Origin: Beta vulgaris subsp. vulgaris | Taxonomy: Eukaryota > Streptophyta > Magnoliopsida > Caryophyllales > Amaranthaceae | Assembly (NCBI RefSeq): GCF_026745355.1 | Contig: NC_079206.1 | Coordinates: forward strand, 44,027,342-44,091,341 | Direction: 5' to 3' | DNA: 64,000 bases | Part shown: positions 21,411 to 32,800 of the stretch, in pieces | Layout: every line of letters starts with the position of its first letter | How positions within the stretch are numbered: the first letter of the stretch is position 1 | Notes under the pieces: model-generated | The model's database searches: none | Seen by the model: only the letters and a program-made list of their open reading frames with translations | Told to the model about the DNA's origin: nothing | Position numbers and translations under genes: made by a program

Positions 21411-23812
21411 TGTAATCCCCTGTAATTTTATAAATATATTTAATGTATATTTATATATATTTTAGTATATTTTAGTATTAAAATATTTTATTTCTTGAAA
21501 GGTTGACTATATGAAAGTCAAAGGAATTATCTAATGATTTAAAGTAGTCAAACGTTTTATGTAGTCATCATACTTTGAAAATTATTTAAATAACCTAAAA
21601 CACCTTTTAGTTTAGCAAAAAGTATTCTAAATTGGGTTAGAGGAACCCAACTACACAAATCACCCAACCATCAAATATTATTTTAGCCCAACACCTTTTC
21701 CTAAGCCCAAAAGGGAGTAACTTTATAAATCCCAAAAAATTTCACACTTATTTTCTCTATATTTCTTCTTCCCCTATTTTTTCGACCCTCCTCCTTCTTT
21801 TCTCTCTCCCGATTTTTCTTCATCCCTTTCTCGATTCTTCTTCGGCTCTCCTCTCCTCCCGTCGACGGCAGCCGCCACTGCCGACCCCGCCGGCAAACGC
21901 CAGCAGCCCCCTAAGCTTCCCCTTGCCGCCGGTTCTCCCTCCTTTTCTTTGTGGTTATTTCTTTCTCCTCAAGTTTTATTTAATGCAAAGTTTATATTTT
22001 TAAGGATCATTTTTAATATGTTTATGTTTAAAGTTATAGTATGATAATTTAAATATAAATCTAAGATTATGTAGTTTCTGTAATGAAGTAGTTAAATTTC
22101 ATATTTATTGATTATGTTGAAATTAAAATTTTAAGTATCAAATCATAGATTTTTATGGCTTTATAAGTTGGAAAATCATAGTAGTATATTATAGTTATTG
22201 AAATTGAGTATTCTTGTGATTTGAATTATGTTTAAGTATGTTCAAAAAGGATTTTATTATATTATAAGTTGCTGGGAATTTTATAAGGATGCTTATGATG
22301 GATTTTTATGATCAAAGTATGAGCTTTAAAGGATTTTTAACAACCAGTGAGTAGTACTTTACTAGGAGGCTTTAATAATTAAGTTTTAATGATCGGATAG
22401 GTTTTTAAACACTTTTAAAAAGGGTTTGAAGTATTTTAATATTGTTGGAATTTCTAAAGGATTGATTTGTCAATATGTTGATTATTGTTAGGCGGGTAAT
22501 TCTCTTTAGGGGACTTTTAAGCTTGTGAAAGTGGCCTCTTGTTTTGTCTACACAAGGTAAGTACATACCTATGTGTTAGCTAGTTGGATTAGTATCATGT
22601 CTAAAAGATGAGATTTATGTAGCATCATTTATAGGGAACTATTTATAGTTCATATGTGATTTATATTCAAGTGAATTTGCATGTTTTATGTCGTTGTGTG
22701 AAGCATGTTGATTATGATGATGATATTATGTTTATATGAAATATTGATACAAGCATATTGGAATGAGAACTTTATTTTATTAATTCACATGACGGATTAA
22801 TATTTAGATTACTTAATTACTTTAGGATCAGGACGGAGGCCCTTATTTGTTAAGTTGATTATTTCACCTGTGAAAAGTTGGTTGGTTGTTGACTTGGTTC
22901 AACAAATAAATAAAGGTTGCGGATTTCGTAGGTTATGGGAGTACGGAAGTTTATGATTATTTGATGATTGTTTGTCCTACTTGTGAGTCATAACAAGTGA
23001 AGAAATTATTAATCAGGTAAAATGAAATGTGAATAGCAATAGCTTTAGACTTGTGCACGTCTGAAGTGTTGGACAAGTATGAGTTGGAATACATGGTGGT
23101 AGCCCATGGCTTTTCTTGGGACCGGATTAGTCATTGTGTACTATTTTTTATTTTAAAAGTTACTCGATATCGTAGGTCAGAGGAGTACGTAAACGCGCCC
23201 GTACTTCTTCTAGATTGAAGCCTGGTTTGGGTTAGACAACTCGTTCCATTGACTATTCCATCTAAATTAAATTAACTTATTAGTTGTGTAGTTTAGTTCA
23301 GTAAAAGTAGTATGCGATGTTATTTTTTTATTATTTATCTCAGCTTAATATTTATTAGTATCATTTTGGGTTTTATTTATTTATTTACTATGTAGTACTT
23401 AACTTTGCTGATTACGTGTTTTGTGTGTATGTGTTGATGATGGTTATGTCTTATTGATCCTGTGATGACCCAATTGGTGAGCAGTTTCTCGGGATCAATG
23501 GAGCATCGTCGTCTACTGGTTTGAATATGATGCATCATGGGTTCGGAAAATTGGAGAACTTGTGTTGACTTTTATTGTTTTGTATTAGTTGACTTTGACT
23601 TTTACATTTGAGGTTGACTTTTATGTTGGTTTGACTTTTGGCGTTGACTTTTGGTTGACTAAGTTTTACTTTCAAAGTTATTTATTATTATTTCTGATGC
23701 AAAATTCTGGATAAGCCGATACGTTATCACACAGGCGATAGTACTTTTATAACTCTCTAAGTTTTATATTAAAAATGTATTTTAAAAAATAGAGAATTGC
23801 CGGGATGTTACA
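21411..23812 (+). mobile_element. probable solo LTR of a Ty3/gypsy-type element
   Basis: The unit starts TGTAATCCCC and ends GGGATGTTACA, giving TG...CA borders and a length of 2402 bp. The flanking pentamers are TGGGG (21406-21410) and TGGGA (23813-23817), a target-site duplication with one mismatch. A TATA box (CTTTATAAATCC) lies near 21720, followed by a pyrimidine-rich leader. No PBS or internal coding sequence adjoins either side, hence a solo LTR. Confidence 0.72.
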
Positions 23813-23890
23813 TGGGATGGGACTCGATCCCACTATATATGGGATCAGAGGTGATGCCAACACCACTCGGCTATCACCCGCTGCTCATAC
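23813..23890 (-). repeat. tRNA-derived (SINE-like) fragment
   Basis: On the minus strand TAGCCGAGTGGT (A-box-like) is followed some 35 bases later by GGATCGAGTCC (B-box-like, one mismatch to GGTTCGANTCC). The flanks do not form a tRNA acceptor stem, so this is not a tRNA gene. It may be the head of a SINE or another tRNA-derived repeat. Confidence 0.35.
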
Positions 23891-24545
23891 ATCTTTCAAA
23901 ATAGGTATTACTCCAAATAATGTTAGATGTACAATAAATCCAACTAGTACTTTTTGGCTCAGGCGAGGCCCTAAGTAGTTACAATTATCAAATATATTAT
24001 ATTTCATAAGTTTCATAATTGATTTTATTAGCTTTTTGTATTTAATTCCTAGTGCGAAATTGGAAATAGAACGTTATGGCATGATAAATTGTTTTAAAAA
24101 AAACCTTCCAAGGAATTGGGGATAAAGATAACAATGCCAATGAAATTGGGGTAAGAGAATGATATTACCTTAATAAAATTTTTACAGATCAAAAAGTTTT
24201 TACATGTAATTATAAGACTTTATTATGTTTTACTTTGAAACAATAGACATTGAAATTATGGTGGATTGGTGGTTAAACTCTCACATTTCATTTTAAAAGT
24301 CATGTGTTAGATTACTAGTAGCTACACATTTAATTTTTTTTTACTGATATTATGTGTATTAGAAGTTGGAATAGAGTGTCACGTGTCACCATTTTAATAG
24401 GAATACTTTTTAATATATTTATATAGATTTAGAACCTATATACTTAGATAATTAAATCTAGTCAACTAATGAAAGATTTCTAGCCAAACAAAATCGTACT
24501 TGGGATAGCTTTGTTCACAATGCAAATAGGACCACTATATAATAG
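23891..24545. other. AT-rich intergenic DNA, nothing recognised
   Basis: There are no long frames, no inverted ends and no repeat family that I can name. Stop codons are dense in all frames. Confidence 0.6.
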
Positions 24546-24554
24546 TTCAAAATA

Positions 24555-24918
24555 GGATTTTTTTAAACTACAATAATACAAACTTTTGTCCGTTCTTTCG
24601 CAATAATACAAAGTTTTGATTATTTTTCAATAATACAAACTTTACATCAAAATTCCTCCAGTAGGTCAAGTTGACTTGTAACCTGTAAAACAGGTCAAAA
24701 AAAATTACAAAATATATGATCTTTCTTCTTTCTCCCTCCTCCCCAACCCCCATCCACCTGAACCACCTTAATTTGTTACCTCCTACAACAAGTTAATAAC
24801 TGGTATTGCCTTACTCGAAGAATTTTGATCAAAAATTTGTATTATTAAAAAATAATCAAAAATTTATACTATGGCAAGAGAACGAGCAAAAATTTGTTTC
24901 ATTCTTATTAAAAAATCC
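24555..24918. mobile_element. Mutator-like MITE with ~100-bp inverted ends
   Basis: The left end begins GGATTTTTTTAAACTACAAT. The right end, reverse-complemented, begins GGATTTTTTAATAAGAATGA. The two arms stay similar for about 100 bp (both contain ATAATACAAA, TTTTGATTATTTTT and ATCAAAATTC). Flanking 9-mers TTCAAAATA (24546-24554) and TTCAAACTG (24919-24927) match at 6 of 9 positions, consistent with an old 9-bp duplication. No coding sequence. Confidence 0.7.
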
Positions 24919-25222
24919 TTCAAACTGTGAACATCTTATATACCAAATGATCTAAAGTATTGACGCTCTACAATCAAGATAAGTTCTATAACATAGTTCA
25001 ACAAACTAATTAACATCTTAAACTTTTATTTATAAAATTTAAGATTGAATCTTAAACTTTTAATCACTCAAAACAGTTATCAGATCATATAAATTACACG
25101 AGCTTGGTAACTAAAAAGATGGAGGGACAATGTATACTTATATCATCTCAAATTCTCAACTCCACAATTAACCTCCAATGATCCACATAACCTTGGTACC
25201 CTGATTTGGTTGCGTTATGTAG

Positions 25223-26537
25223 TGTTGAACTCGCAAATATACTCCTATTTCCACATAGACCTGACAAAGTTGGTCCTGATCCGAAAATTCGGTCCGAAAT
25301 ATCCGATCTGTGGTCCGATCTGGGTCCGAACGAGACGGTCCGAACCTTGATCCGAAACGGTCCCGATCCGAAATAATCTTGATCCGAAACTCATCCGAAA
25401 TCCGAATGATCCGACATAATCTTACCCGATCCGAAGCGATCTAAAACTGATCCGACCCGAAGGTAAACCGATCCGAAATTATTGGTTTCAATTAGACTTT
25501 GATCCGAAATACCCGAAACTTACCCGTTTTTTTATATAAAAAAAATATCATTGACATAAGTATTCCATTCATTCCATCATAGTCCGATTCCGATCTGAAA
25601 TAATAGTCCGAACGATGACCCAATCCGAAACGATCCGATCCGGTCCGATCCTGGTCCGAATGTAACTTTATCCGAAAACGGCCCGACCTGAATTGGTCCG
25701 GTCCGATTCCGATCCGAAATAATAGTCCGAATGATGACCTAATCCGAAACGGTCCGATCCGGTCCGATCACAGTCCGAATGTAACTTGATCCGAAAACGG
25801 TCCGATCTGAATTGGTCCGGTTCGTATCCGATCCGATTGGTCCGATTGCCAGGTCTATTTCCACAACAGGTTCTTCAACTAGAGACTTGTGCAACAATGC
25901 CTAGATCAAAAGATCCCGAACCTGAGCTCCATTCTCGGACCTGCAAAAAAGGACCCACGAGGTTTGGGTGGTATTTCTCCCTCCAAAGCTTAAGTCAGGT
26001 ATCAGAAGTAGAACGGGAAACTTTTAGAGAAAGAAAGTAGAGAGAAAAAGAGAATTATGACAGAGTAACAGTACACTGCATTGAAAAACATACCTTTCTC
26101 TTGATTTCAAGAACTATTTATAGCGTTTGGGACAATTGTCGTGCCTTGAGGTCACCCTAATTTAGGGGCATCTGATTGACTAAGCAATGAAAACATGACA
26201 TGTGGCAAGCAACGATGGGAGAGTACTCATCATCCAACCTTATGCAAGTGCCTTTTTTGGGACTCTGGGCCTAAGTACAAGGCAGGCCAAAAAGGTGGGC
26301 TGGTACTTCTCCAAATTTTGGAATTTGTACTTCAATATTATCCTTTTGGCCCTGTACCTTCATCAATAAGCTTGGGACACGTGGTCGATCTAGATGAATC
26401 CATGTATTCTACTAAGAGCCGTCGATATATCTTTAGGCTACAACATGTTGAACCCTCCTAATCTAAACTCCGAGATTTATCTAACAACAATTACAAAAAA
26501 GGTATTAATACCCAGTTTTATTAATTTTTCCCTAACA
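25223..26537 (-). repeat. LTR-like sequence, Tat-type appearance, interrupted by a hAT MITE
   Basis: On the minus strand a TGTTAGGG start near 26537 leads to a TATA box (GCTATAAATAG, near 26120) and a splice/leader-like stretch. The phrase TGACTTAAGCTTTGGAGGG then occurs near 25990, and the block may end GTTCAACA at 25223. The TATA, leader and TGACTTRAGC...GGAG layout is the look of LTRs from Tat-lineage Ty3/gypsy elements. Borders are tentative and no target duplication was found. The short plus-strand frames here (25786-26040, 26195-26461) show no domains. Confidence 0.45.
25256..25857. mobile_element. hAT-type MITE made of GATCCGAAA-like repeats
   Basis: The terminal inverted repeats are TAGACCTGACAA (left) and TTGCCAGGTCTA (right), one mismatch. 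A perfect 8-bp target-site duplication, TTTCCACA, flanks the element at 25248-25255 and 25858-25865, the size expected for hAT elements. Nearly the whole 602-bp body is a patchwork of GATCCGAAA, GGTCCGATC and TCCGAAC variants, including a tandem copy of a ~119-bp block (25582 and 25701). No coding sequence. Confidence 0.85.
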
Positions 26538-26829
26538 CGCATTTTCGATTCAATCTCTCATAAAGATGAGCCAACTCACCTGTAACTCACATTTTTCTCA
26601 TCCATGGCTAACTATTACTTCAGTCAAAATTCAATAACTCATTATCACTCCATCGCATTATTAATAACAGCAACATTCCAAGTTTATTTCTTCCTTTAAA
26701 TATTGAGTTTAACTTATGAAAGATAAGAAATGTGACTAAGTTCATAAACAAATCAGATTCTTAAACAAAATAACAAACTTGTCACGTATATGAAATCAAA
26801 TTAAAAATGGATCATAAATATAATTCACA
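26538..26829. other. AT-rich intergenic DNA, nothing recognised
   Basis: No domain, repeat or regulatory signal is visible. Confidence 0.5.
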
Positions 26830-27042
26830 ATAATTGTATGGATTTTTTTGTCCATAACTACCTTACTTGTGCTCTTTTTTGCGAGAAACTACCTTATGTA
26901 CAAACTTTTGTAACAAAAAATTACCTTTGTTACGTTATTGTTTGCTGACCACAACCTAATTTTTTTTTCCGACGTTGACGGTAGTTTTCCGGTGACTAAA
27001 ACCCATATGTAGGTCAGGTGACTTGTTATTTTCCTTATTTTA

Positions 27043-27563
27043 GGGCATGTTCTCTTCAGCATAAAACAACTGAACTGAACTAAACTGAACTGAACTGAAC
27101 TTATTGGAGCTGAACTGAATTGAACTGAACTTATTGGAGCTGAACTGAACTGAACGGAACGGAACTGAACTGAACTGAATTGAATTGAATTGAATTGAAT
27201 TGAATTAAATTAAATTAAATTGAATTAAATTGAATGTAATAAATATATAGATAATATTTTAAACAATAATAATATGAATATTAAATAATAATTATAATGA
27301 TAAGTAATAATAATGAATAATAATAATGATTGGGTTGGACCGCGAAAATTACATCATAAACCGTCTTGACGCGATTTGATTGGTTTATGGGCTAAAAAAA
27401 GTGGGTTTATTTGTGCTTTGACCTAAACCATGTTCCTCCTATATAATAATAGTAATAATAATGAGTAAAGCTAAATAAAAAAAATAATATATAAAAACAA
27501 TAATAATAATAATACTTAATAGTAATGATATATATTAAATAATAATAATAATAATGATAATAA

Positions 27564-27619
<56 letters not shown>

Positions 27620-27772
27620 GAGTAATTAGTAGAGTAAATTATACCAACATAATAATAATATTTAACAAAATGGTTAAAAAAGAATGGAGCTGAACTGAAC
27701 TGAACTAAACTGAACTGATTGGAGCTGAGCTGAACTGAACTGAACTGGAAATAAGCTGGGGAGAACAGGCCC
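27043..27772. mobile_element. PIF/Harbinger (Tourist-like) MITE with CTGAA repeats
   Basis: The ends are GGGCATGTTCTC and GAGAACAGGCCC, an inverted pair with one mismatch. The target-site duplication is TTA (27040-27042 and 27773-27775), the PIF/Harbinger hallmark. Both subterminal regions are runs of CTGAACTGAA variants, and a TTATTGGAGCTGAA phrase occurs twice on the left. The core is AT-rich and includes an AAT microsatellite (about 27563-27619). Confidence 0.85.
27563..27619. repeat. AAT trinucleotide microsatellite
   Basis: About 18 nearly perfect ATA/AAT units lie in the core of the Harbinger MITE, with shorter imperfect runs on both sides (27290-27330, 27450-27560). Confidence 0.95.
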
Positions 27773-28280
27773 TTAGTCTCCTTTTATTTTTCCCTCCCTT
27801 TTCTAAACTAACACATTCTCCCCTTACCTTACTTTGGATATGCACATGAGTTTTGTACAAAATAGAATGAAGAGGGAATAAAGTAAGGAAAATAACAAGT
27901 CACATGACCTGTACATGAGTTTTACTCACCGAAAAACTACCGTCAACGTCGGAAAAAGTTTTTAGATACAAATCAAGAAACAATAACTAACAAAGGTAGT
28001 TTTGCACAAAAACTCCTAAATGAATATATAAATCTAATAGATTTTTTTAAAATAAAAACAAAAAAGAAAAAAACTTAGATTTACACCTCTAAATCAAGAC
28101 AAATTACTTTGTTCTAAGTTGGTTAAAAAATTGGAACAAGAGAATACAAACATAGAGTAAGGAACCAAGGCTTAAATTATTAGACTTGAATTGTTAAAAT
28201 CCCAAAATAAATTTACTAGAGGGAGCGTCAATTCATCTCGAAAATATATAAATTTTGAATACTTTGATAAATAAATGTTA

Positions 28281-29468
28281 GGAAAAATTGTTTTAAATAA
28301 GTCAACCTTTGCGTGATCTTCCAATTTCAAGCCTAACTTTTGATTATCCCTGATTGAGTTAGGTTTGTAGGGCTATTTTATTCTATTGAGTTTTAACCTG
28401 TTTGTGACCTATTTAGTAGGTTATATGCGTTACGTGTCGCCATATGATTGGTTTGCTATTTTTTTTTTTGTTATTTTTGTTTTATTTTCTTTGCACTCCC
28501 CTCCTCCTCTCATCTTTCTCTTCCCTCTCCCTTAAGCCACCCCTCCCCTCCCCCTTACATCCCCAGAAGCACACCCCATTCCCACCCCTCGCAGCCCCAC
28601 CTCCACACCTCCACTGCCCCTGCATTTTCTACCAACAACATCCCCCCCCACTCCACCCCTCCCCAGAAGCACACGCCATTCCCATCCCTCCTTCCCTTAC
28701 CCCCCGCAGCCCTACCCACACCCCTCCCCTTCCCCTGCATTTTTTCGATGAAATCGTCTTTTCTATTGATGAGACGAAGGACGAATCAAAGCCGTTAAAA
28801 GCACATTTCACCCAATCACAGTGAGTTTTCAGGTGGGTTTTGGTGGTGGGGTGGCGATTTTGAATGGATTTTGGTGGTAGGGTGATTGTTTCGGGTGGGT
28901 TTCGGTGGTGGTTTCGCGTGGGATTTGGTGGTGGTGTGGGGTTTCGGGTGGGTTTTGGCGGTGGTCTGATGATGATGATGGATGAGGGGAAGGTAGAGAT
29001 GATAATGGAGGAGGGAGGACATAGAAGGGTCACTGGGTCTGTGGGTCAGTGATGAATATAGTGGGGTGGGAAAATGGGTGTTTGCAGGGGCGGGGAGAGA
29101 GTGTGGAAGGGTGTTTGCAGGGGTGGGAGTGTGGGACAGGGGAGGGGTGTTCGCAATGTGGGGAAGGGGTGTTTGCAAGGGTGGGGCAGGGGGATGGGTG
29201 TTCGCTAGTTGGGGAAGGGGTGTTTGCAGGGGTGGATCAATGGGTTTGTTTAGTTTTGGGTGGGTTTCCAGTTTTGGGTAGGTTAATGGGTGGGTCAATG
29301 GGTTTTTGTAAAGTCAAACTTTTTTAGTTACCAGTTTATTAGGTTACCGGTCATTTAGCCTAATTAAAGATAATGGTGCTACAAAGTTGACTTGACTAGG
29401 GATAATCAAAAGTTAGACTTAAAATTGGAAGATCACGCAAAAATTGACTTATTTAAAACAATTTTTCC
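28281..29468. mobile_element. Mutator-like MITE, 1188 bp, 9-bp target duplication
   Basis: The left end GGAAAAATTGTTTTAAATAA and the reverse complement of the right end are identical over the first 25 bases and similar for about 90 (TTGCGTGATCTTCCAATTT, TAACTTTTGATTATCCCT). The flanking 9-mers TAAATGTTA (28272-28280) and AAAATGTTA (29469-29477) differ at one base. The interior is low-complexity: C-rich at 28495-28740, then G/T-rich with GGGTGTTTGCAGGGG-like repeats at 29070-29240. The long frames there on both strands are composition artefacts. It ends 330 bp upstream of the SCD1 start codon. Confidence 0.85.
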
Positions 29469-29477
29469 AAAATGTTA

Positions 29478-29807
29478 CTAATAAATAAGTCGTACGGGTT
29501 GAATAATATTTACATTTTATTTAGGCAAATGCAAGTCGATGAGATGAACTGACATTTTCTGATGATCATGCACACTTTGAAAAAGCTTACATCATTCTCG
29601 TTGGTGGCACGACGAAGTCACTCTCTTTCCAACTAACAAAACTTCAACGCCTTACGCAGTTAAGCCTGCAAGTTGAAACTAAACAACAGATTCAACCAAG
29701 TCAATCAATCACACCATGTTCAACTATTCTATCTGGTTTGATTCCAAATTCAACTATCAATTTCTCCAAAAACACTTCATTTTGTTTGGAGGTCAGAGAA
29801 AAAAGAG
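29478..29807 (+). promoter_or_regulatory. upstream/5'-leader region of SCD1
   Basis: This is the only non-transposon sequence between the MITE at 28281-29468 and the SCD1 start codon, so core promoter and 5' leader must lie here or inside the MITE. I see no convincing TATA box. An ATG at 29716 opens a 60-codon upstream frame that ends at 29898, overlapping the main start at 29808. It would matter only if transcription starts before 29716. Confidence 0.45.
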
Positions 29808-32800
29808 ATGGCACCTCTTTTCGAGTACTTTGTTGTGTGTGGACTTGGGCCTGAAATCCGTACTTTATATGAAAGCAGCAGCGGATATTATGGCATAGAT
29901 TGCACTTATGAGCCTTCTCTTATTGATCAATACCCACCTCTTGGTCACTCTCTTTATGCTCCTTTGCCACCTGAGCTTCCTATGGTAAAATTTCATTACT
30001 ACAATCTTTGTCTCTTTTATTAATTTTCATTTTTGGGGTGTGGATGTTTTTGGGTTTTGTTTTGTATTGGTTTTGCTAGCTTTGAATTTTTTTTTTTTGA
30101 TGTTTTTCTTTTTGTACAATTGCATGAGTTGAAAGAATTCTATGTGTTAGCACAGATGAAATGATGCTTGATTTATGATTTTCATACCATAAAGATGGAG
30201 TGGAATCTTGTTAGGATTATATGTGCAATACAGTAATCTATTATGGTATTTGAAACTGTTTGGAGTAGAGGAACGAAGGTTGGAACCTTGTTTACCGTTC
30301 TACAAAGTTTTGTACACGAATCCAGTTACTGGTCCATGGGGTGGTCCTCGAAGTGGTTTGTATAGCATATGCCGTATCTTTGTTTGTGGCAAGTTCTTGC
30401 TCTAGAAGATATTATTGCTTGGCAAATTATATTTATTTGATTTGTTTTATCTAGTTTCCTAATTCTGTAAGAATTATAATTAGGTAACTAGATAGGTTTT
30501 TTTGTATGTGATATCTTCTAGAATTATTGTCTTAGGGAAAAAGTATTATAATTCTAGTAGAAGAGGGTAAGGGGTTTAGGCCTAACTAGAAAAATACAAG
30601 ATTATCATCATTTAGTGGAAGGAACAATCAAGTGAGATAATTCTCCTTGAGTGGAGAGTGAGGGGTTATATTATTTTGGAGAACCTTAATAATACAATTT
30701 ATTTTAAGGGGAGGAAATTAAAATTTCCTCATAAACACTTGTTTCTTATTTATTATTATGTTGCTACTTTGTATAATGTATTTGCATTGTGGTTGTGATC
30801 TTGGGCATATAACACGAAAAACGCAGTAACTAAATACTAATTAGAAACTGAATTAGGATTGGGGAGTATCTTTCTTTTTGCACAGTTTTTGAATGTGCTC
30901 GTGAATTTGTGTGACTGGGACTGAGTGTCTGATGTCCAAACTAGAAGTTACTAACTGGAAAGCATCGGCAAATGATTTTAGAGCTCTTTCATCATTAGTA
31001 ATGATTATCAAAATCCAATATTCAATTTTCCTTAGGATCGCTTATTCGCTTGTATACTCATTTCTTCAGCGGTTGCCCTTAATGGCACGAGGAAGGCTTT
31101 AGACATATGCATGGAACATAGTATTATTATCTTTCTCTTGAGGAAATGATGCATGGAGTTAGAATCGCAAAAGATTAGTGTGTTAAATATTCCAAAGGTG
31201 TGCAGTCAACCAACAAAAGGTGCATATGGGTGATCAGTTTCTTTTGTTAAACTTGACATGTAATGCACACAGTGAGTCAAATATTTCTTAAGTTGTTGAA
31301 TGTTGATATCCTTTTAGTGTAGACTTCCAAAGAAGTAATCGGCTTTCTAGAAGGATAAATATCACATGTGGACATTGTCCACCTAGAAGGACATGCAACC
31401 TGTACAAGGCTGCTAGTTCCCATGCCATAGTGTGGTGTGGCAAATGACTTGATAGACGACATTAATAAGTGTTCTTGGGGTTCTTTATACAAGGAACCAA
31501 GCTAGTGTCCATCTTTAAGGCCCCATTCTAAAATTATTAAAATATTTCATAAACAAGGATGAGATAGATAAAATCAGGGTTGCGTCATGGCTGAGCCCTT
31601 TCCTCTTCACGGTTGAGAGATGAAATTACACAACCCTTCCAGAATGAGATGCTATGGTGTATGTTGTTTGCACATGTTATTGTATAGGTGGATAAGATTA
31701 GGGATGAAGTTAATGCTAAATTGGAGTAACTGAGATAAACATTAGTGTCTTCAGGGATTAGTCTAAGTCAGAGCAAAATAGAGTACATGGACTCATGGAG
31801 TGTAATTTTGAGAATGGGAGGGGGACAATTGAGAATGTGGCAACATTTTCCCCATTAGTGAGTGTTTTGAGTACCTTGGATCGATCTGACTGAGGAATGG
31901 GGATATTAAACAAGATGTGACTGATATGATTCACTCAGGGAGTCAGGGTCGCTTATATGGAGAGGGCAATTTGGGAGATGGTAGTGTAGCTCTAAGGTTG
32001 AAAGGAAAACTCTATAGGACATCTATTGGACCAACATGTTGGGCTATGTTTTGGGCTGAGTGATGGAATTTGAGGAAAAATAGTATTCGAAAGATGAAGG
32101 TAGTAGAGATGTGCATTTTCAGATGGTTATGTGGGAACATACTAAGAGATAAAATTCACAACATGAATGAGGCTTGGAATCGTGTGAGTAAGATAAAAGA
32201 TAACTGATTTCGTTTTAGGCATGAGAGACATTGTTTAAAGGATGTTGGTTAGGGTAGTGGAAGGTTGAGATACGAGAGATATTAGAAAAAGTCGAGAGAG
32301 GCTGAAGACGAATTGGATGGAGGGTACTAAAAACAATTTGAGAAATTAGGTTTATGGGTGCATGTAGCACTTAAAAGGAGAGAACAAATGTAATACCCCT
32401 CATGATTTAGTAGAATACTTATACCAACAAGATGCATTTTTCTTTTAGAAAGCTCATTTCCTAAGTTAATCCAAAGTTAAAGGTGTTTGGCTGGGACTAG
32501 AAGAACTTGTGTTCGATATTTATGACAGTTGTTGGTCTTAGATGCGCATTGATGATAAACTCTACTTCGTCAGGGGTCTTTACAATGGAGGTAGAGGATC
32601 CATGTAAACTACCTTTGATTGTTATTGTTGTTGGTTTACCTGTAGCTTAGAGGTTCGTTAGATATGCCTGCTTTTTCCTATTGTCATGACAAATATTGAT
32701 ACACATGATGCTTAGTTGAAGCTTTGTTTTTCTTCTTGAATTGATAATGTGTTGGGAGACTCATGTGAGATTAACTTGTAAGGATTTTTGGTATCTTAAT

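Larger units (their letters stand above)
26839..28016. mobile_element. Mutator-like MITE, split by a Harbinger MITE
   Basis: The two arms are long inverted repeats. The left arm (26839-27042) and the reverse complement of the right arm (27885-28016) share GGA.TTTTTGT, AACTACC, CCTTTGTTA, GTTATTGTTT, TTTTTCCGACGTTGACGGTAG and ACTTGTTATTTTCCTTA. Flanking 9-mers TAATTGTAT (26830-26838) and TAAATGAAT (28017-28025) match at 7 of 9 positions. The centre is interrupted by the element at 27043-27772. No coding capacity. Confidence 0.75.

Noticed and set aside
23813..23890. A tRNA gene on the minus strand
   Set aside because: A- and B-box-like words are present but acceptor and anticodon stems do not form; kept only as a tRNA-derived repeat.
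28444..29327. Overlapping Pro-rich and Gly/Val-rich frames
   Set aside because: They are in the low-complexity core of a Mutator-like MITE with a clear target duplication.
31277..31492. 71-codon minus-strand frame in intron 1
   Set aside because: No recognisable domain, no promoter or splice context; too short to separate from chance.
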